Shown: positions 18,985-27,818, numbered from the stretch's first letter. The stretch: DNA of 64,000 nucleotides from Peptoniphilus rachelemmaiella (GCF_943169845.1 NZ_CALPBW010000009.1:19052-83051), one strand, 5' to 3'. Translations and numbers: made by a program. Notes: a model not told the origin generated them from the letters alone.

Positions 18985-19337
18985 TGGTCTGCCTCGCTTT
19001 CTTCCTTGTCTTTGCTCCACAGCCGTTCCAAATTGTAGAACTCACGCATATCCCTATGGAAAATATGCACGATGACGTCGCCGTAATCCAAAATGATCCA
19101 GCGGGATTGGCCGTTGCCTTCGTGATGGTAGGTGTGATAGCCCGCCTCGGCCATTTTATCTTCCACTTCTTCGGCGATGGCATTTAATTGAGGTGTCGAG
19201 CCGCCACTGATGATGACAAAGTAATCGGCAATGGCCGTCATGTCGCGAATATCCAAGGTTTGAATATCCGCACCTCCTCTGGCATCGGCGCTTTTTTCGA
19301 TAATGTCTAACATGGCTTGAATCGTGTCTTTGCTCAT
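18981..19337 (-). CDS. rsfS: Ribosome silencing factor RsfS
   Basis: 118 residues of the Iojap/RsfS family (DIRDMTAIADYFVI, SRWIILDYGDVIVHIF). It binds ribosomal protein L14 and blocks subunit joining when nutrients run out. Its place after nadD-yqeK-LCP is a conserved Firmicute order. It is coupled to ridA by an ATGA overlap. Confidence 0.96.
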   Translation of the reverse strand: MSKDTIQAMLDIIEKSADARGGADIQTLDIRDMTAIADYFVIISGGSTPQLNAIAEEVEDKMAEAGYHTYHHEGNGQSRWIILDYGDVIVHIFHRDMREFYNLERLWSKDKEESEADQ

Positions 19338-19366
19338 AATAACCTCCTCTTTTTATTTGTACCCTA

Positions 19367-20260
19367 TTATTTTTGCTTTACGTTCATTTTGTAGAATAAT
19401 TGGTCTGTCCCATCGAAGTCCACGATGTAATAGCTCAGGCCGCCGATCATGTCCGCCGTGCCCGGAACCGTCGCCGTTTGGAGATTTTCCTCGCCGATGG
19501 AGACCATGGTCAGGCCCATGCGGGATACTTTCGACAGGGGCATATTGCTCGTGGTGTTATCCATGTAGCTCACCAAGAGAGAGGGCGCATGAAGCACCCC
19601 TTTGGAGCTTTTCACTTTTTGTACAAAGGCGGACATAAATGCCTGTTGCGCCTTCACGCGGTCTAGGTCGGCATTTTTGTAGCCCTTCCTGAAGCGCAAA
19701 AACTGCATGGCCTGATCCCCGTTCAGGTGTTGATGGCCTTTTTTCAGATGAATAGACAAAGGCGGATCCGCCGAGGGATCTTCGTAGTCCATGTCCATGG
19801 GCACATAGACGTCGATGCCGTCGACGATGTTTACCACGTCTTTCACGAAGGCGTAGTCCACGACGATGTAATAAGGAATATTTAAGTCGAAGTTTTTATT
19901 TACGGTTTCCAGGGCCAAATCGGCCTTGCCGAAGGCATAGGCGTGATTTAATTTCGTCTTGCCGTGATCCTTGATTTTCACACGGGAATCCCGCGGCAGG
20001 GAAATCAAGGATGCCGTCTTATTTTCTCCGTCCACATCCAGAACCATCATGACGTCGCTACGGGTATTTTGTGCTTTTTTAGAATCTAAACTGTCCACGC
20101 CAATTAAGAGGACCTGAAATTTTTCATTGCTGTTTTTTAAATCGCTGATCCAGGTCTTCGCCTCGGAATCATCGCCCATATTCGTGTAAAAATTCAGGGC
20201 TGCGACGGCGACAAAGACGATTAACAGCGTGAGGAAAAATCCTCGAAAGAAGCTTTTCAT
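19367..20260 (-). CDS. LytR-CpsA-Psr family glycopolymer transferase
   Basis: 297 residues: a short cytoplasmic N-terminus, one membrane helix (about 6-26) and an extracellular LCP domain with the polyprenyl-phosphate-binding pattern (LIGVDSLD, SLPRDSRVKI, KLNHAYAFG, RFRKGYKNADLDRVKAQQ). Such enzymes attach anionic polymers such as teichoic acid or capsule to peptidoglycan. The start overlaps the yqeK stop by four bases. Which polymer is attached cannot be told from here. Confidence 0.94.
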   Translation of the reverse strand: MKSFFRGFFLTLLIVFVAVAALNFYTNMGDDSEAKTWISDLKNSNEKFQVLLIGVDSLDSKKAQNTRSDVMMVLDVDGENKTASLISLPRDSRVKIKDHGKTKLNHAYAFGKADLALETVNKNFDLNIPYYIVVDYAFVKDVVNIVDGIDVYVPMDMDYEDPSADPPLSIHLKKGHQHLNGDQAMQFLRFRKGYKNADLDRVKAQQAFMSAFVQKVKSSKGVLHAPSLLVSYMDNTTSNMPLSKVSRMGLTMVSIGEENLQTATVPGTADMIGGLSYYIVDFDGTDQLFYKMNVKQK

Positions 20261-20820
20261 CTTAATTTCTCCATGTAATCATTGTAACAGCGGACGGTAT
20301 CTAAATGAATGGTGGTGCCGCGCTCAATCAGAAAGAGCAAATTGCCCTGCACCGAAGCGGCCATGGCCTCAGTCAAGTCGGCTTCGGCTTTTTTCCGCAA
20401 ATCTTCCACGCCGTCGAAGTTTCGCATGGGCTCCAGGTAGTCGGCTAAAAATACCACCTCTTCCACCGGCGACATGTTTTCCGTCCCCGTGGTGTGGTAG
20501 CGAATGGCCCGAAGGATTTCCTCATCGTCGATGCCGTAGTCGACTCGCGCCGCCTCCGCCGCCACATAAGCGTGGAGCACTTGTGGAAAGGCCTTAAAAC
20601 TGTCCAGGTCCTTCACCTGAAGGCGCCGGGCCTCTTGCCACAAGCGGTCCTTGTCCTTGAATTTACAAATATCGTGAAACAAAGCCGCCGTCTTCGCTTT
20701 TTCTACATCGACGCCGTGAATTTTTGCGAGCATCTCCGCCATTTCCGTGACGCGCAAAATATGTTTGTATCGTTTTTCGCCTATGGCTTCGACGATTTGA
20801 TCAAATGCTGGCCCTTTCAA
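20257..20820 (-). CDS. yqeK: YqeK, HD-domain bis(5'-nucleosyl)-tetraphosphatase
   Basis: 187 residues with HD-domain metal ligands: H in HILRVTEMA, HD in LFHDICKF, later histidines in VLHAYV and IRYHTTG. YqeK proteins cleave diadenosine tetraphosphate symmetrically to ADP. It overlaps nadD by four bases at its start and the LCP gene by four at its end, in a conserved nadD-yqeK order. Confidence 0.95.
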   Translation of the reverse strand: MKGPAFDQIVEAIGEKRYKHILRVTEMAEMLAKIHGVDVEKAKTAALFHDICKFKDKDRLWQEARRLQVKDLDSFKAFPQVLHAYVAAEAARVDYGIDDEEILRAIRYHTTGTENMSPVEEVVFLADYLEPMRNFDGVEDLRKKAEADLTEAMAASVQGNLLFLIERGTTIHLDTVRCYNDYMEKLR

Positions 20821-21425
20821 TAGATGTAAAACCTCTTCTTCCTGATATAGGCCATGACGTCGTCGGGAATGAAATACTTCACCGACTTGCCTTGGCGTAT
20901 GCGATTTCTTAAGCCCGTGGAAGATATTTCCAATAGGGGCGTATCGATTAACACAACATCTGCATCGTAGGTGGTTTTGAGGTGGCGAATTTCCTCGCGA
21001 ATGGCTTCTTTCGTAATCGCCCCGTCCCCGGGACGCACGGCCACGGCAAATTGTGTCAACTTCGCCAGGGCGTCGAAGCGCTTCCAGGTCTTTAAGTCCT
21101 GTAAAATGTCGGAGCCTAAGAAGAAGTAAAATTCCGCTTCCGGATAGATTTTCTTCAGCGCCGTCAAGGTGTCCACGGAATAGGTGGTGGTGGTTTTCGT
21201 TACTTCCAGATCCGACGTTTCGAAATAGTAATTTCCCGCTACGGCAATGTCCACCATCTTGAGGCGCTCCTTGGCGGTGACGGAGTAATCCCGTTTGTGG
21301 GGGGCGTTGCCCGTAGGAATAAACAAGACCTTGTTTAAGCCCAAGTGGGCACGCATGTACTCGCTCATCATTAAGTGGCCCATGTGAATGGGATTAAAGG
21401 AGCCGCCCATGATCCCGATTTTCAT
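20817..21425 (-). CDS. nadD: Nicotinate-nucleotide adenylyltransferase
   Basis: 202 residues of the nucleotidyltransferase fold: GGSFNPIHMGHL holds the catalytic HxGH, and ISSTGLRNRIRQG is the second ATP-binding motif. It joins nicotinate mononucleotide and ATP to nicotinic acid adenine dinucleotide in NAD synthesis. It begins two bases after the yhbY stop. Confidence 0.97.
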   Translation of the reverse strand: MKIGIMGGSFNPIHMGHLMMSEYMRAHLGLNKVLFIPTGNAPHKRDYSVTAKERLKMVDIAVAGNYYFETSDLEVTKTTTTYSVDTLTALKKIYPEAEFYFFLGSDILQDLKTWKRFDALAKLTQFAVAVRPGDGAITKEAIREEIRHLKTTYDADVVLIDTPLLEISSTGLRNRIRQGKSVKYFIPDDVMAYIRKKRFYIY

Positions 21426-21427
21426 AC

Positions 21428-21718
21428 TTACTCCAGAACAATGACGGGGTCTTCTTTGGCGGGGCGGTAGAGGGTGAGCTTGCTGCCGATGCCTTGGACG
21501 AACTCCGCATTCAATGCTTCGGTGAGGGTGGCCGCCGCCTCATTTAATTCCACCGCCGTGTTTTGCAGAAGGGCGATCTTCACCAATTCGTGGTCTTCAA
21601 GCAAATGATCGATTTGCTCGATCACCCCCGGCGTTATGCCGTTTTTTCCGATTTGCATCAACGGCTTCATGCCGTGTGAAAGACGCTTCAGTTGCGCCCG
21701 TTGTTTTCCTGTAATCAT
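21428..21718 (-). CDS. yhbY: YhbY/CRS1-YhbY RNA-binding protein
   Basis: 96 residues, a KH-like CRM domain (MITGKQRAQLKRLSHGM start, GKNGITPGV loop), associated with assembly of the 50S subunit. The ATG at 21718 has GGGAG upstream and gives the family length; a longer frame from 21757 would run into obgE by 32 bases. It lies between obgE and nadD, another ribosome-assembly GTPase neighbour. Confidence 0.93.
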   Translation of the reverse strand: MITGKQRAQLKRLSHGMKPLMQIGKNGITPGVIEQIDHLLEDHELVKIALLQNTAVELNEAAATLTEALNAEFVQGIGSKLTLYRPAKEDPVIVLE

Positions 21719-21725
21719 AAACTCC

Positions 21726-22997
21726 CTACTCGAAAAATTCAAATTCATAATCCGCAATAAAAACGGATTGGCCTTCTTCTATGCCCAGCTCCCGAAGCTT
21801 GTCGATGACGCCGTTTTTCCTGAGGTTTTCTTGGAAATAACGCAGGGAATCCCTATCATCGAAGAAGGTGGAGCCCAAAAGGCGCTCGATGTACGGGCCG
21901 TCGACAATGTAGCGGCCGCCTTCTTTTCTCACCGAAATGCCCGGTTCTCTCTCTTCTTCTTCCACATAATAGTCCTCGTCCAAGCTGTCGTATTCGATGT
22001 CCGTGTTTTGAAGCACCTCATAGACTTTGTAGAGCATGGGCTGAATATCTTTGGTGGTGGCGGCGGATCCGGAAAAGACCGTGTAGCCCCGTTCTTCCAG
22101 TTCGCTGCGCAGTGCCGCTTCCCTTTCCTGCGCCTCGGGCAGGTCCATTTTATTAATAAAGACGATTTGCGCCTTGTCCTTTAATGCAATGTTGTAGTCT
22201 TCAAGCTCCCGATTAATGGCCTCGAAATCCTCCAGGGGATCCCGATAATAGGCGCCGCTTCCGTCCAGAACGTGGATCAATACGCCGCTACGCTCCACGT
22301 GTCGCAAAAAGTCGTGGCCCAAGCCCACGCCATCGGAGGCCCCTTCGATGAGGCCTGGAATGTCCGCACAGACGAAGCTCTTCCCCGGGCCCAAATAGAC
22401 CACGCCTAAATTCGGCGAAAGGGTGGTAAATTCGTAATTGGCGATTTTCGGCTTCGCACTGGAAATGACGGAGAGCAAGGTGGATTTACCTACATTGGGA
22501 AAACCCACGAGCCCCACATCGGCGAGAAGCTTCAGCTCCAAGACAATGGTGCGCTCTTGGCCCTTAAAGCCCATTTGCGCAAAGGTCGGTGCCTGGCGGG
22601 TGCTGGTTGTATAGCGTGCGTTGCCCTTGCCGCCGCCGCCCCCTTGGGCGATGACGAAGCGTTGGCCCGCTTCTTTCATATCGACGATGATTTTATTCGT
22701 CTTCTCATCCCGCACCAAGGTGCCTACGGGAACTTTCAACAGTATGTCTTCGGCATCGGCGCCGAATTGTTTTTTGCTGCGGCCGTTTTCTCCGTTTTCC
22801 GCTTTATAAACCCGCTTGTAGCGAAAATCCATAAGCGTCCGCATGTTTTCGTCGGCGACGAGTACGACACTTCCGCCGCGCCCGCCATCGCCGCCTGCCG
22901 GCCCTCCGGCGGGAACGTATTTCTCTCTTCGCCAAGCCACAGCGCCGTCACCGCCGTTGCCGGCTTTTACCGTAATGGTACACAAATCGACAAACAT
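21726..22997 (-). CDS. obgE: GTPase ObgE
   Basis: 423 residues in three parts: glycine-rich Obg domain (1 to about 157, GGDGGRGG), G domain with GFPNVGKST, DIPGLIEGA and NKMD (about 158-330), and an OCT domain (about 350-423) at the C-terminus. Obg works in late 50S assembly and stringent/stress signalling. It starts the obgE-yhbY-nadD-yqeK-LCP-rsfS-ridA-comEA operon. Confidence 0.97.
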   Translation of the reverse strand: MFVDLCTITVKAGNGGDGAVAWRREKYVPAGGPAGGDGGRGGSVVLVADENMRTLMDFRYKRVYKAENGENGRSKKQFGADAEDILLKVPVGTLVRDEKTNKIIVDMKEAGQRFVIAQGGGGGKGNARYTTSTRQAPTFAQMGFKGQERTIVLELKLLADVGLVGFPNVGKSTLLSVISSAKPKIANYEFTTLSPNLGVVYLGPGKSFVCADIPGLIEGASDGVGLGHDFLRHVERSGVLIHVLDGSGAYYRDPLEDFEAINRELEDYNIALKDKAQIVFINKMDLPEAQEREAALRSELEERGYTVFSGSAATTKDIQPMLYKVYEVLQNTDIEYDSLDEDYYVEEEEREPGISVRKEGGRYIVDGPYIERLLGSTFFDDRDSLRYFQENLRKNGVIDKLRELGIEEGQSVFIADYEFEFFE

Positions 22998-23020
22998 CTC
23001 ACACCCCCAGTATGATTGGT

Positions 23021-23026
23021 ATTATA
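23021..23026 (-). promoter_or_regulatory. Probable extended -10 promoter of obgE
   Basis: On the reverse strand TGATATAAT, an extended -10 box, lies 24 bases before the obgE ATG and after the rpmA terminator. No good -35 is visible. Confidence 0.5.
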
Positions 23027-23077
23027 TCACAGTCCGATTTATGAAAAGATCTCCCATCTCTAAACTATGTATAAGAA

Positions 23078-23106
23078 AAAATAAACCGCAGATTTCTCTG
23101 CGGTTT
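23078..23106 (-). terminator. Terminator after rpmA
   Basis: AAACCGCAGA (23083-23092) pairs with TCTGCGGTTT (23097-23106); on the reverse strand ATTTTTT follows. It separates the ribosomal protein operon from obgE. Confidence 0.85.
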
Positions 23107-23109
23107 TTC

Positions 23110-23400
23110 TTATGCTAATTCTTCTACGGGAAGAACGTTAACTACTTTTTTCTTTTTACCACGACGTTCAAAGGAAACGCGTCCGTCGGCGGTGGCAAAC
23201 AATGTATCGTCGCTGCCGATTCCTACGTTTAACCCGGGATGAATCTTCGTGCCTCTTTGACGTACGAGAATGTTGCCGGCTAATACGTGTTGACCGTCGC
23301 CTCTCTTTACGCCGAGACGTTTCGATTCGGAGTCGCGACCGTTTTTAGAACTACCCATTCCCTTCTTCGAAGAGAAGAGTTCAAGTGTAAACAGAATCAT
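23110..23400 (-). CDS. rpmA: Ribosomal protein L27 with cleavable leader
   Basis: 96 residues. The mature body ([14 protein letters not shown] ... [23 protein letters not shown]) is typical L27. Like other Firmicute L27 proteins it begins with a leader, here MILFTLELF, that must be removed by Prp so that the basic N-terminus can reach the peptidyl transferase centre. The leader differs from the usual LQFFA: residue 8 is L and residue 10 is S, so the predicted cut is F9/S10. It directly follows prp, its protease. Confidence 0.96.
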   Translation of the reverse strand: MILFTLELFSSKKGMGSSKNGRDSESKRLGVKRGDGQHVLAGNILVRQRGTKIHPGLNVGIGSDDTLFATADGRVSFERRGKKKKVVNVLPVEELA

Positions 23401-23730
23401 CTAAACCTCCTGAGTCTCTATTTTAATGTAATTTTCGTATGCACTTTCAATGGCCTTTAAGCCTACGACCATGGAACGAAACAAAAGCTCCGTTTCATGG
23501 GACACGATATCCTCCGGCAGGCGAATGCTCACATAAGCTTCCGACTGTTCGAAGGCCATGGTGTCTTCGTCGATAGAAAGCAAATCTTCCATGGACAAAA
23601 CACAGGTCAAGGTGAGGGCGCTGACGCCGTGACAGACGATTTCGCCTACCTCGTCTCCCTCGCCCGCATGATTGTTCGCCGAAAATCCGAGGATTTTTCC
23701 GCGGCGGACAAATAAAGTGACCGTTGTCAT
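23401..23730 (-). CDS. prp: Prp, ribosomal processing cysteine protease
   Basis: 109 residues of the YsxB/Prp family. Catalytic H21 and C33 are present (NNHAG and EIVCHGVSAL), although the usual GHA reads NHA. It trims the leader of L27. It shares one base with the rplU stop and is followed without a gap by rpmA; this rplU-prp-rpmA order is diagnostic for Firmicutes and relatives. Confidence 0.95.
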   Translation of the reverse strand: MTTVTLFVRRGKILGFSANNHAGEGDEVGEIVCHGVSALTLTCVLSMEDLLSIDEDTMAFEQSEAYVSIRLPEDIVSHETELLFRSMVVGLKAIESAYENYIKIETQEV

Positions 23731-24038
23731 TACGCCAAGGATCCGATTTCTACCAGTGTATACGGTTGACGATGGCCACGCTTAATGCGTTCGTTTTTCT
23801 TCGCTTTGAATTTATAAACAATAACCTTTTTGTCTTTGGCTTGTTTTAAAACTTTTGCTTCGACTTTGGCATCGGCGACGTAGGGCTTGCCTACATTCAC
23901 ACTGCCGTCTTTAGCGACGAGAAGCACCTTGTCAAAAATGACGGCATCTCCTTCGTTGGCATCGAGCTTTTCAACTTTCACTAAGTCGCCTTCGTGAACG
24001 GTGTATTGCTTTCCGCCGGTTTCAATAACTGCGTACAT
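23730..24038 (-). CDS. rplU: Ribosomal protein L21
   Basis: 102 residues, family length ([12 protein letters not shown] start, [14 protein letters not shown] ending [12 protein letters not shown]). A 50S protein binding 23S rRNA. It has GGAGG before the ATG and a structured leader upstream. Confidence 0.97.
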   Translation of the reverse strand: MYAVIETGGKQYTVHEGDLVKVEKLDANEGDAVIFDKVLLVAKDGSVNVGKPYVADAKVEAKVLKQAKDKKVIVYKFKAKKNERIKRGHRQPYTLVEIGSLA

Positions 24039-24049
24039 TGTAGCACCTC

Positions 24050-24108
24050 CTCTTTACAAGACTCGCCCCGATAGGTGCTATGCTTTTAACCTATAGGGTG
24101 CGGTTACA
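24050..24108 (-). promoter_or_regulatory. L21 leader RNA
   Basis: On the reverse strand the rplU leader can form a hairpin: CGCACCC pairs with GGGGCG (24102-24096 with 24069-24064, one bulge), and inside it ATAGGT pairs with ACCTAT (24071-24076 with 24089-24094). This matches the position and the CACCCTATAGGT-type sequence of the Firmicute L21 leader, thought to allow ribosomal protein autoregulation. A TATACT -10 box lies just upstream (24115-24120). Confidence 0.7.
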
Positions 24109-24138
24109 TCACAGTATATTACCACATCCGGCCTCGAA

Positions 24139-25320
24139 TTACAATTCTTTCTCTTGTTTTAATTTATTTTTTACGGCTTCTCTGTGTCTTTTTTCCGCCG
24201 CCTGAAGCTGTTGCTCAAAGGGCAACTCTTTTCGCTCCCGTGCGATTTCGAAAAGGCCCATGGCGCTGAAGCCGTAGACTGTGGTAATCATGGGTCCTTC
24301 CGACAGGGCCTCTTTCATGAAAGCCGTAAGGTCTGCCATTTGCGCCTCGCTCATGCCGTGAACGAAATCCACGACGATCATGCCGCTTAAATTTCTGAGA
24401 TGAATCTGCTTGGCGATTTCCTTTGCCGCTTCTCTGTTCACTTCCATGCGCATGGCGTCGAAAGAGCCTTTCTTTTTCACCGCCGCCATGTTCACATCCG
24501 CCACATAGGCGCCTTCCGTGGCATCCATGACCACATTGCCGCCGGATGGGAGGGGCAGGGTCTTTTGAAAAATAGCGTTCCACTGGCTGCGCCATTTGGC
24601 CGTGGAGCGAATGCTGAAGGACGGATCCACGACGCAGTTTAAGTATTTGGGCAAGCGGGCAATGAGCTTCTTGTCGTTGACCACCATGGGAAGGTCTCTG
24701 TAGCGATTGAGCACATCCATGCCTCGGTCCTGAGTTAACAAGAGTTGGCTCTTCGGAAGAAAATTCACGGAGGCCTCGATTTTTTCCATTAATTCACGCA
24801 GGTGTTCGTACTCTGCGGCCATGTGGCCCGGCTGACAGGCGGCGGCTTCCGTTCGAATAATCATCCCCGCCGAAGCCTTTAGGCCATTGGCCCAACCCGT
24901 GAGGCGCTTTCTTATCTCCACATCGTCGATGCGCTTCGAGATGCGAATCCCCGAAGACTTCGGCAAGAGGACGATGTTTTCGCCCCGAAGGCTGTAATCC
25001 ATGGAAAGCACGGCCCGCTTTTGATCCAGAGGCGATTTCTTTACTTCCACAATAATGGAGTCGCCCCCTTTTATTTTGTCCCGATAAGCTTTGGGATAGA
25101 CGTTTTTCATGGGCAAATACCCGGTGTCGTCGCCTCCGAAATCCACAAAGGCGCAGTCCATGGCCGGCAAGACGTTTTTCACGTAGCCTCTGTAAATATT
25201 TCCCACTTGAGAGGAATTGGACAGGAGATGAATCTCCCGTATGTCGCCGTCGGAAATCAGGCCCATGATTTTCGGCTCTTCCCCGTCGGCAAACAAATAG
25301 CTACTAGAGCCGTACTTCAT
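24139..25320 (-). CDS. rng: Ribonuclease E/G family protein, minimal form
   Basis: About 393 residues. An S1-like RNA-binding domain (GNIYRGYVKNVLPAMDCAFVDFG) is followed by the RNase E/G catalytic domain with both metal-binding aspartates (VADVN and VVDFVHG). The protein stops soon after the helix ending ERKELPFEQQL: the CPxCxGxG zinc-link, which joins two dimers in RNase E/G, is missing. I start at the ATG at 25320, with GGTGA six bases upstream; the frame from 25368 would overlap the previous gene by 65 bases. It may process rRNA or mRNA. Its place next to the radical SAM pair and rplU is conserved in Firmicutes. Confidence 0.88.
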   Translation of the reverse strand: MKYGSSSYLFADGEEPKIMGLISDGDIREIHLLSNSSQVGNIYRGYVKNVLPAMDCAFVDFGGDDTGYLPMKNVYPKAYRDKIKGGDSIIVEVKKSPLDQKRAVLSMDYSLRGENIVLLPKSSGIRISKRIDDVEIRKRLTGWANGLKASAGMIIRTEAAACQPGHMAAEYEHLRELMEKIEASVNFLPKSQLLLTQDRGMDVLNRYRDLPMVVNDKKLIARLPKYLNCVVDPSFSIRSTAKWRSQWNAIFQKTLPLPSGGNVVMDATEGAYVADVNMAAVKKKGSFDAMRMEVNREAAKEIAKQIHLRNLSGMIVVDFVHGMSEAQMADLTAFMKEALSEGPMITTVYGFSAMGLFEIARERKELPFEQQLQAAEKRHREAVKNKLKQEKEL

Positions 25321-25987
25321 GATCGTCACCGTCCCAACTTTTGATTCGACGAATTTGAATGTAGTCAATGTCCACGCCCCGCGTTTCGAATAAGCCCATT
25401 AAAAAGCGGTCGGGCCGCAAATTTCCGTTGCCCCCTGCCCGCAAGACGGCGTAAAGGGCGGCGCCATCCGCTTCTTCTTTCCATGCCAGGGAAAAGATGC
25501 CGTCTTTAATGTCTTCTTCCACGACGATGCGCTTCTTGCCTTTTTTCTTTCGACGACGAACGAGGATCTCGTCTTTTTCCATGGCTTCATCGGCCATTTT
25601 TTTCAGTTCGTCGACGCTGCCGTAGTGGGCCGCGGGAAAGAAAAAGCGGTACTCTGTCTTAGCGATGCGTTCAAACACCGACTTGGGATCGAAATCCGCT
25701 GTGGCTTCGATGATCTCCATGCCCACGGGCAAGGCAGAATTTAGCGCCGCTTTAATCTCTTCGGGATCGGCGCCGTCTTCCACTTCCATGTCCATTACTT
25801 CGAATTCGCTTTCCATGCCTACGCTCAAGGGCTGGGCGATGGAAAGCTTTTGATGGGGATTAAAGCCTTCGGACCAGAGAATGGGCACGCCGGCTCGTTG
25901 AATGGCCCGATTAAAAAGGCGGATCGTATCTAAATGGGAAATGAATTTTATCATGCCCGTCTTTTTAAATGCCATGCGCAGTTGCAT
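25304..25987 (-). CDS. TIGR03936 family radical-SAM-associated protein
   Basis: 227 residues, all of the family (KTGMIKFISHLDTIRLFNRA, SEGFNPHQKLSIAQPL). It belongs to a family of unknown function that is encoded next to, or fused with, the TIGR03960 radical SAM protein. It has no cysteine cluster of its own. I start at the ATG at 25987, which has GGGTGA six bases upstream. It overlaps both neighbours (23 bases with the radical SAM gene, 17 with rng), so tight coupling is likely; an RNA-related role is an inference from neighbours. Confidence 0.88.
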   Translation of the reverse strand: MQLRMAFKKTGMIKFISHLDTIRLFNRAIQRAGVPILWSEGFNPHQKLSIAQPLSVGMESEFEVMDMEVEDGADPEEIKAALNSALPVGMEIIEATADFDPKSVFERIAKTEYRFFFPAAHYGSVDELKKMADEAMEKDEILVRRRKKKGKKRIVVEEDIKDGIFSLAWKEEADGAALYAVLRAGGNGNLRPDRFLMGLFETRGVDIDYIQIRRIKSWDGDDHEVRL

Positions 25988-27818
25988 GAAATTCACCCCA
26001 CATTTCGCAATTTTCGATGCCGCAACCGTTGCATTTTTTGCGGCAATCCGGCGTGGTCATCGCCGCCTTGGATTTTTCGTACTCTCGCCACAAATAGGCC
26101 TTCTTCACGCCAATGTCGATAAAGTCCCAGGGAAGGATTTCGTCTTTCTCCCGCAGGCGATTGGCGTAAAAGTCGCCGTCGATGCCCACTTCCCCCATGG
26201 ACTTGACCCACACGTCGTAGCGGAAAAATTCGCTCCAGCCGTCGAAGATCTGACCGTTTTCGTAGGCGCGCAAGATGAGTTTGCCGATTCGCCGGTCGCC
26301 GCGGGCCAAAATCCCTTCCATGCGGGAAAGGTAGGGCTCGTGGTATTGGAATTTCACCTTCGGATCCCGCACCGCCCCTTTCACGGCGTGGATCTTTTCG
26401 AAAAATTCGTCGATGGTGTCCTGTCTTTCCCACTGAAAAGGCGTAAAGCCCTTGGGCACGAAACAGGAAGCGGAAGCGGTAACGCGGAAATTGCCCTGAA
26501 TTTCTTCTTTGGGCCGATTGAAAAAGGCGTCTTTCACCTTATAGGCCAAGTGGGCGATGCCTAAGACGTCCTCCATGGTCTCGCCCGGCAGGCCGATCAT
26601 AAAGTAGAGTTTGATTCGGCTCCAGCCTTCTTTAAAGACGGAATTCACCACCCGCATCAAATCCTCTTCCGTGACGTTTTTGTTAATCACATCCCGCATG
26701 CGCTGGCTTCCCGCCTCCGGAGCAAAGGTAAGCCCGCTTTTTCGCACTTTCTCGATCTCCTTGAGCACATCGACGATGAAGCTGTCCAAGCGCAGAGAGG
26801 GCAGGCTGATCCCCACGTTTTTCTCCTCGTAAGTGCGGCTCAAATCCTGCACCAGAGGCATGAGGCGGGTGTAATCGCAGGAAGAGAGGGAGGTGAGGGA
26901 GATCTCGTCGTAGCCTGTGTTTTTTAAGATGGATTCGGCCATGTCCGTTAAGGTATCGACGCTTCGCTCGCGAATGGGGCGATACATCATCCCCGCCTGG
27001 CAAAAGCGACAGCCCTGGGTGCAGCCTCGGAACAATTCGATGACGGCACGGTCGTGGACTGTCTCCAAAAAAGGCACGATTTGCCGATCCAATTGGAAGG
27101 TGGCGTTCATGTCGTGGAGTCGCACCCGCTTAATGACGGGCTTCGCTTCGTCCACCATGGGCGTGTGGCTTTTTATTGTGCCGTCCTCGTTGTAGGCGAC
27201 TTCGTAGAGAGAGGGAACGTAGACCCCTTCCATGGCGGCCAGGGAACGAAGAATTTCTTTTCTGGAACGACCTGCGGCGCGGCCCTCTTTGATCTTGTCC
27301 ATGACCTGTATGTTTAAATGCTCCCCTTCGCCGATTAAAAAGCAGTCCATGAAATCCGCCAAGGGCTCCGGCGTTGTGGCGCAGGGTCCGCCGGCCATGA
27401 CGAAGGGCTCGTCTTCTCTTCGCGCTTCTGCGAGCAAGGTAATATTTCCCATGTCCAACATATAGAGAATGTTGGTGTAGCTCATTTCGTATTGCAGGGT
27501 AAAGCCCACCACGTCGAATTCCGACAGGGGCCTTTTCGTCTCCAAACTATAGAGGGGAATCCCTTCGTTTTTCATAGCTTCCGCCATGTCCGGCCAGGGC
27601 GCAAAGGCGCGCTCGCAGGCGTAGTCCGTTTCGTTCATGGCAAAATACAAAATCTGCATGCCCAAATGGCTCATGCCCACTTCGTACACGTCGGGAAAGC
27701 AGAAACAAAAGCTGAGCGCCGCCTCGTCTTTTACCACACTATTTAATTCGCCGCCAATGTAGCGGGCGGGCTTCTCCACTTTTTTTAAACATTTTTCCAG
27801 TCGTTGCGCGTCTATCAT
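25965..27818 (-). CDS. TIGR03960 family B12-binding-like radical SAM protein
   Basis: 617 residues. An N-terminal B12-binding-like Rossmann region (about 30-180) precedes the radical SAM core with C266, C270 and C273 (GCTQGCRFCQAG), which hold the 4Fe-4S cluster that splits S-adenosylmethionine. Four further cysteines (C592, C596, C599, C604) near the end could bind a second cluster or zinc. The family is uncharacterised but widely conserved in Clostridia at this place next to TIGR03936, rng and rplU. It resembles MiaB/RimO enzymes in plan, not in detail, so an rRNA, tRNA or ribosomal protein modification is a guess from context. Confidence 0.9.
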   Translation of the reverse strand: MIDAQRLEKCLKKVEKPARYIGGELNSVVKDEAALSFCFCFPDVYEVGMSHLGMQILYFAMNETDYACERAFAPWPDMAEAMKNEGIPLYSLETKRPLSEFDVVGFTLQYEMSYTNILYMLDMGNITLLAEARREDEPFVMAGGPCATTPEPLADFMDCFLIGEGEHLNIQVMDKIKEGRAAGRSRKEILRSLAAMEGVYVPSLYEVAYNEDGTIKSHTPMVDEAKPVIKRVRLHDMNATFQLDRQIVPFLETVHDRAVIELFRGCTQGCRFCQAGMMYRPIRERSVDTLTDMAESILKNTGYDEISLTSLSSCDYTRLMPLVQDLSRTYEEKNVGISLPSLRLDSFIVDVLKEIEKVRKSGLTFAPEAGSQRMRDVINKNVTEEDLMRVVNSVFKEGWSRIKLYFMIGLPGETMEDVLGIAHLAYKVKDAFFNRPKEEIQGNFRVTASASCFVPKGFTPFQWERQDTIDEFFEKIHAVKGAVRDPKVKFQYHEPYLSRMEGILARGDRRIGKLILRAYENGQIFDGWSEFFRYDVWVKSMGEVGIDGDFYANRLREKDEILPWDFIDIGVKKAYLWREYEKSKAAMTTPDCRKKCNGCGIENCEMWGEFHATAHGI

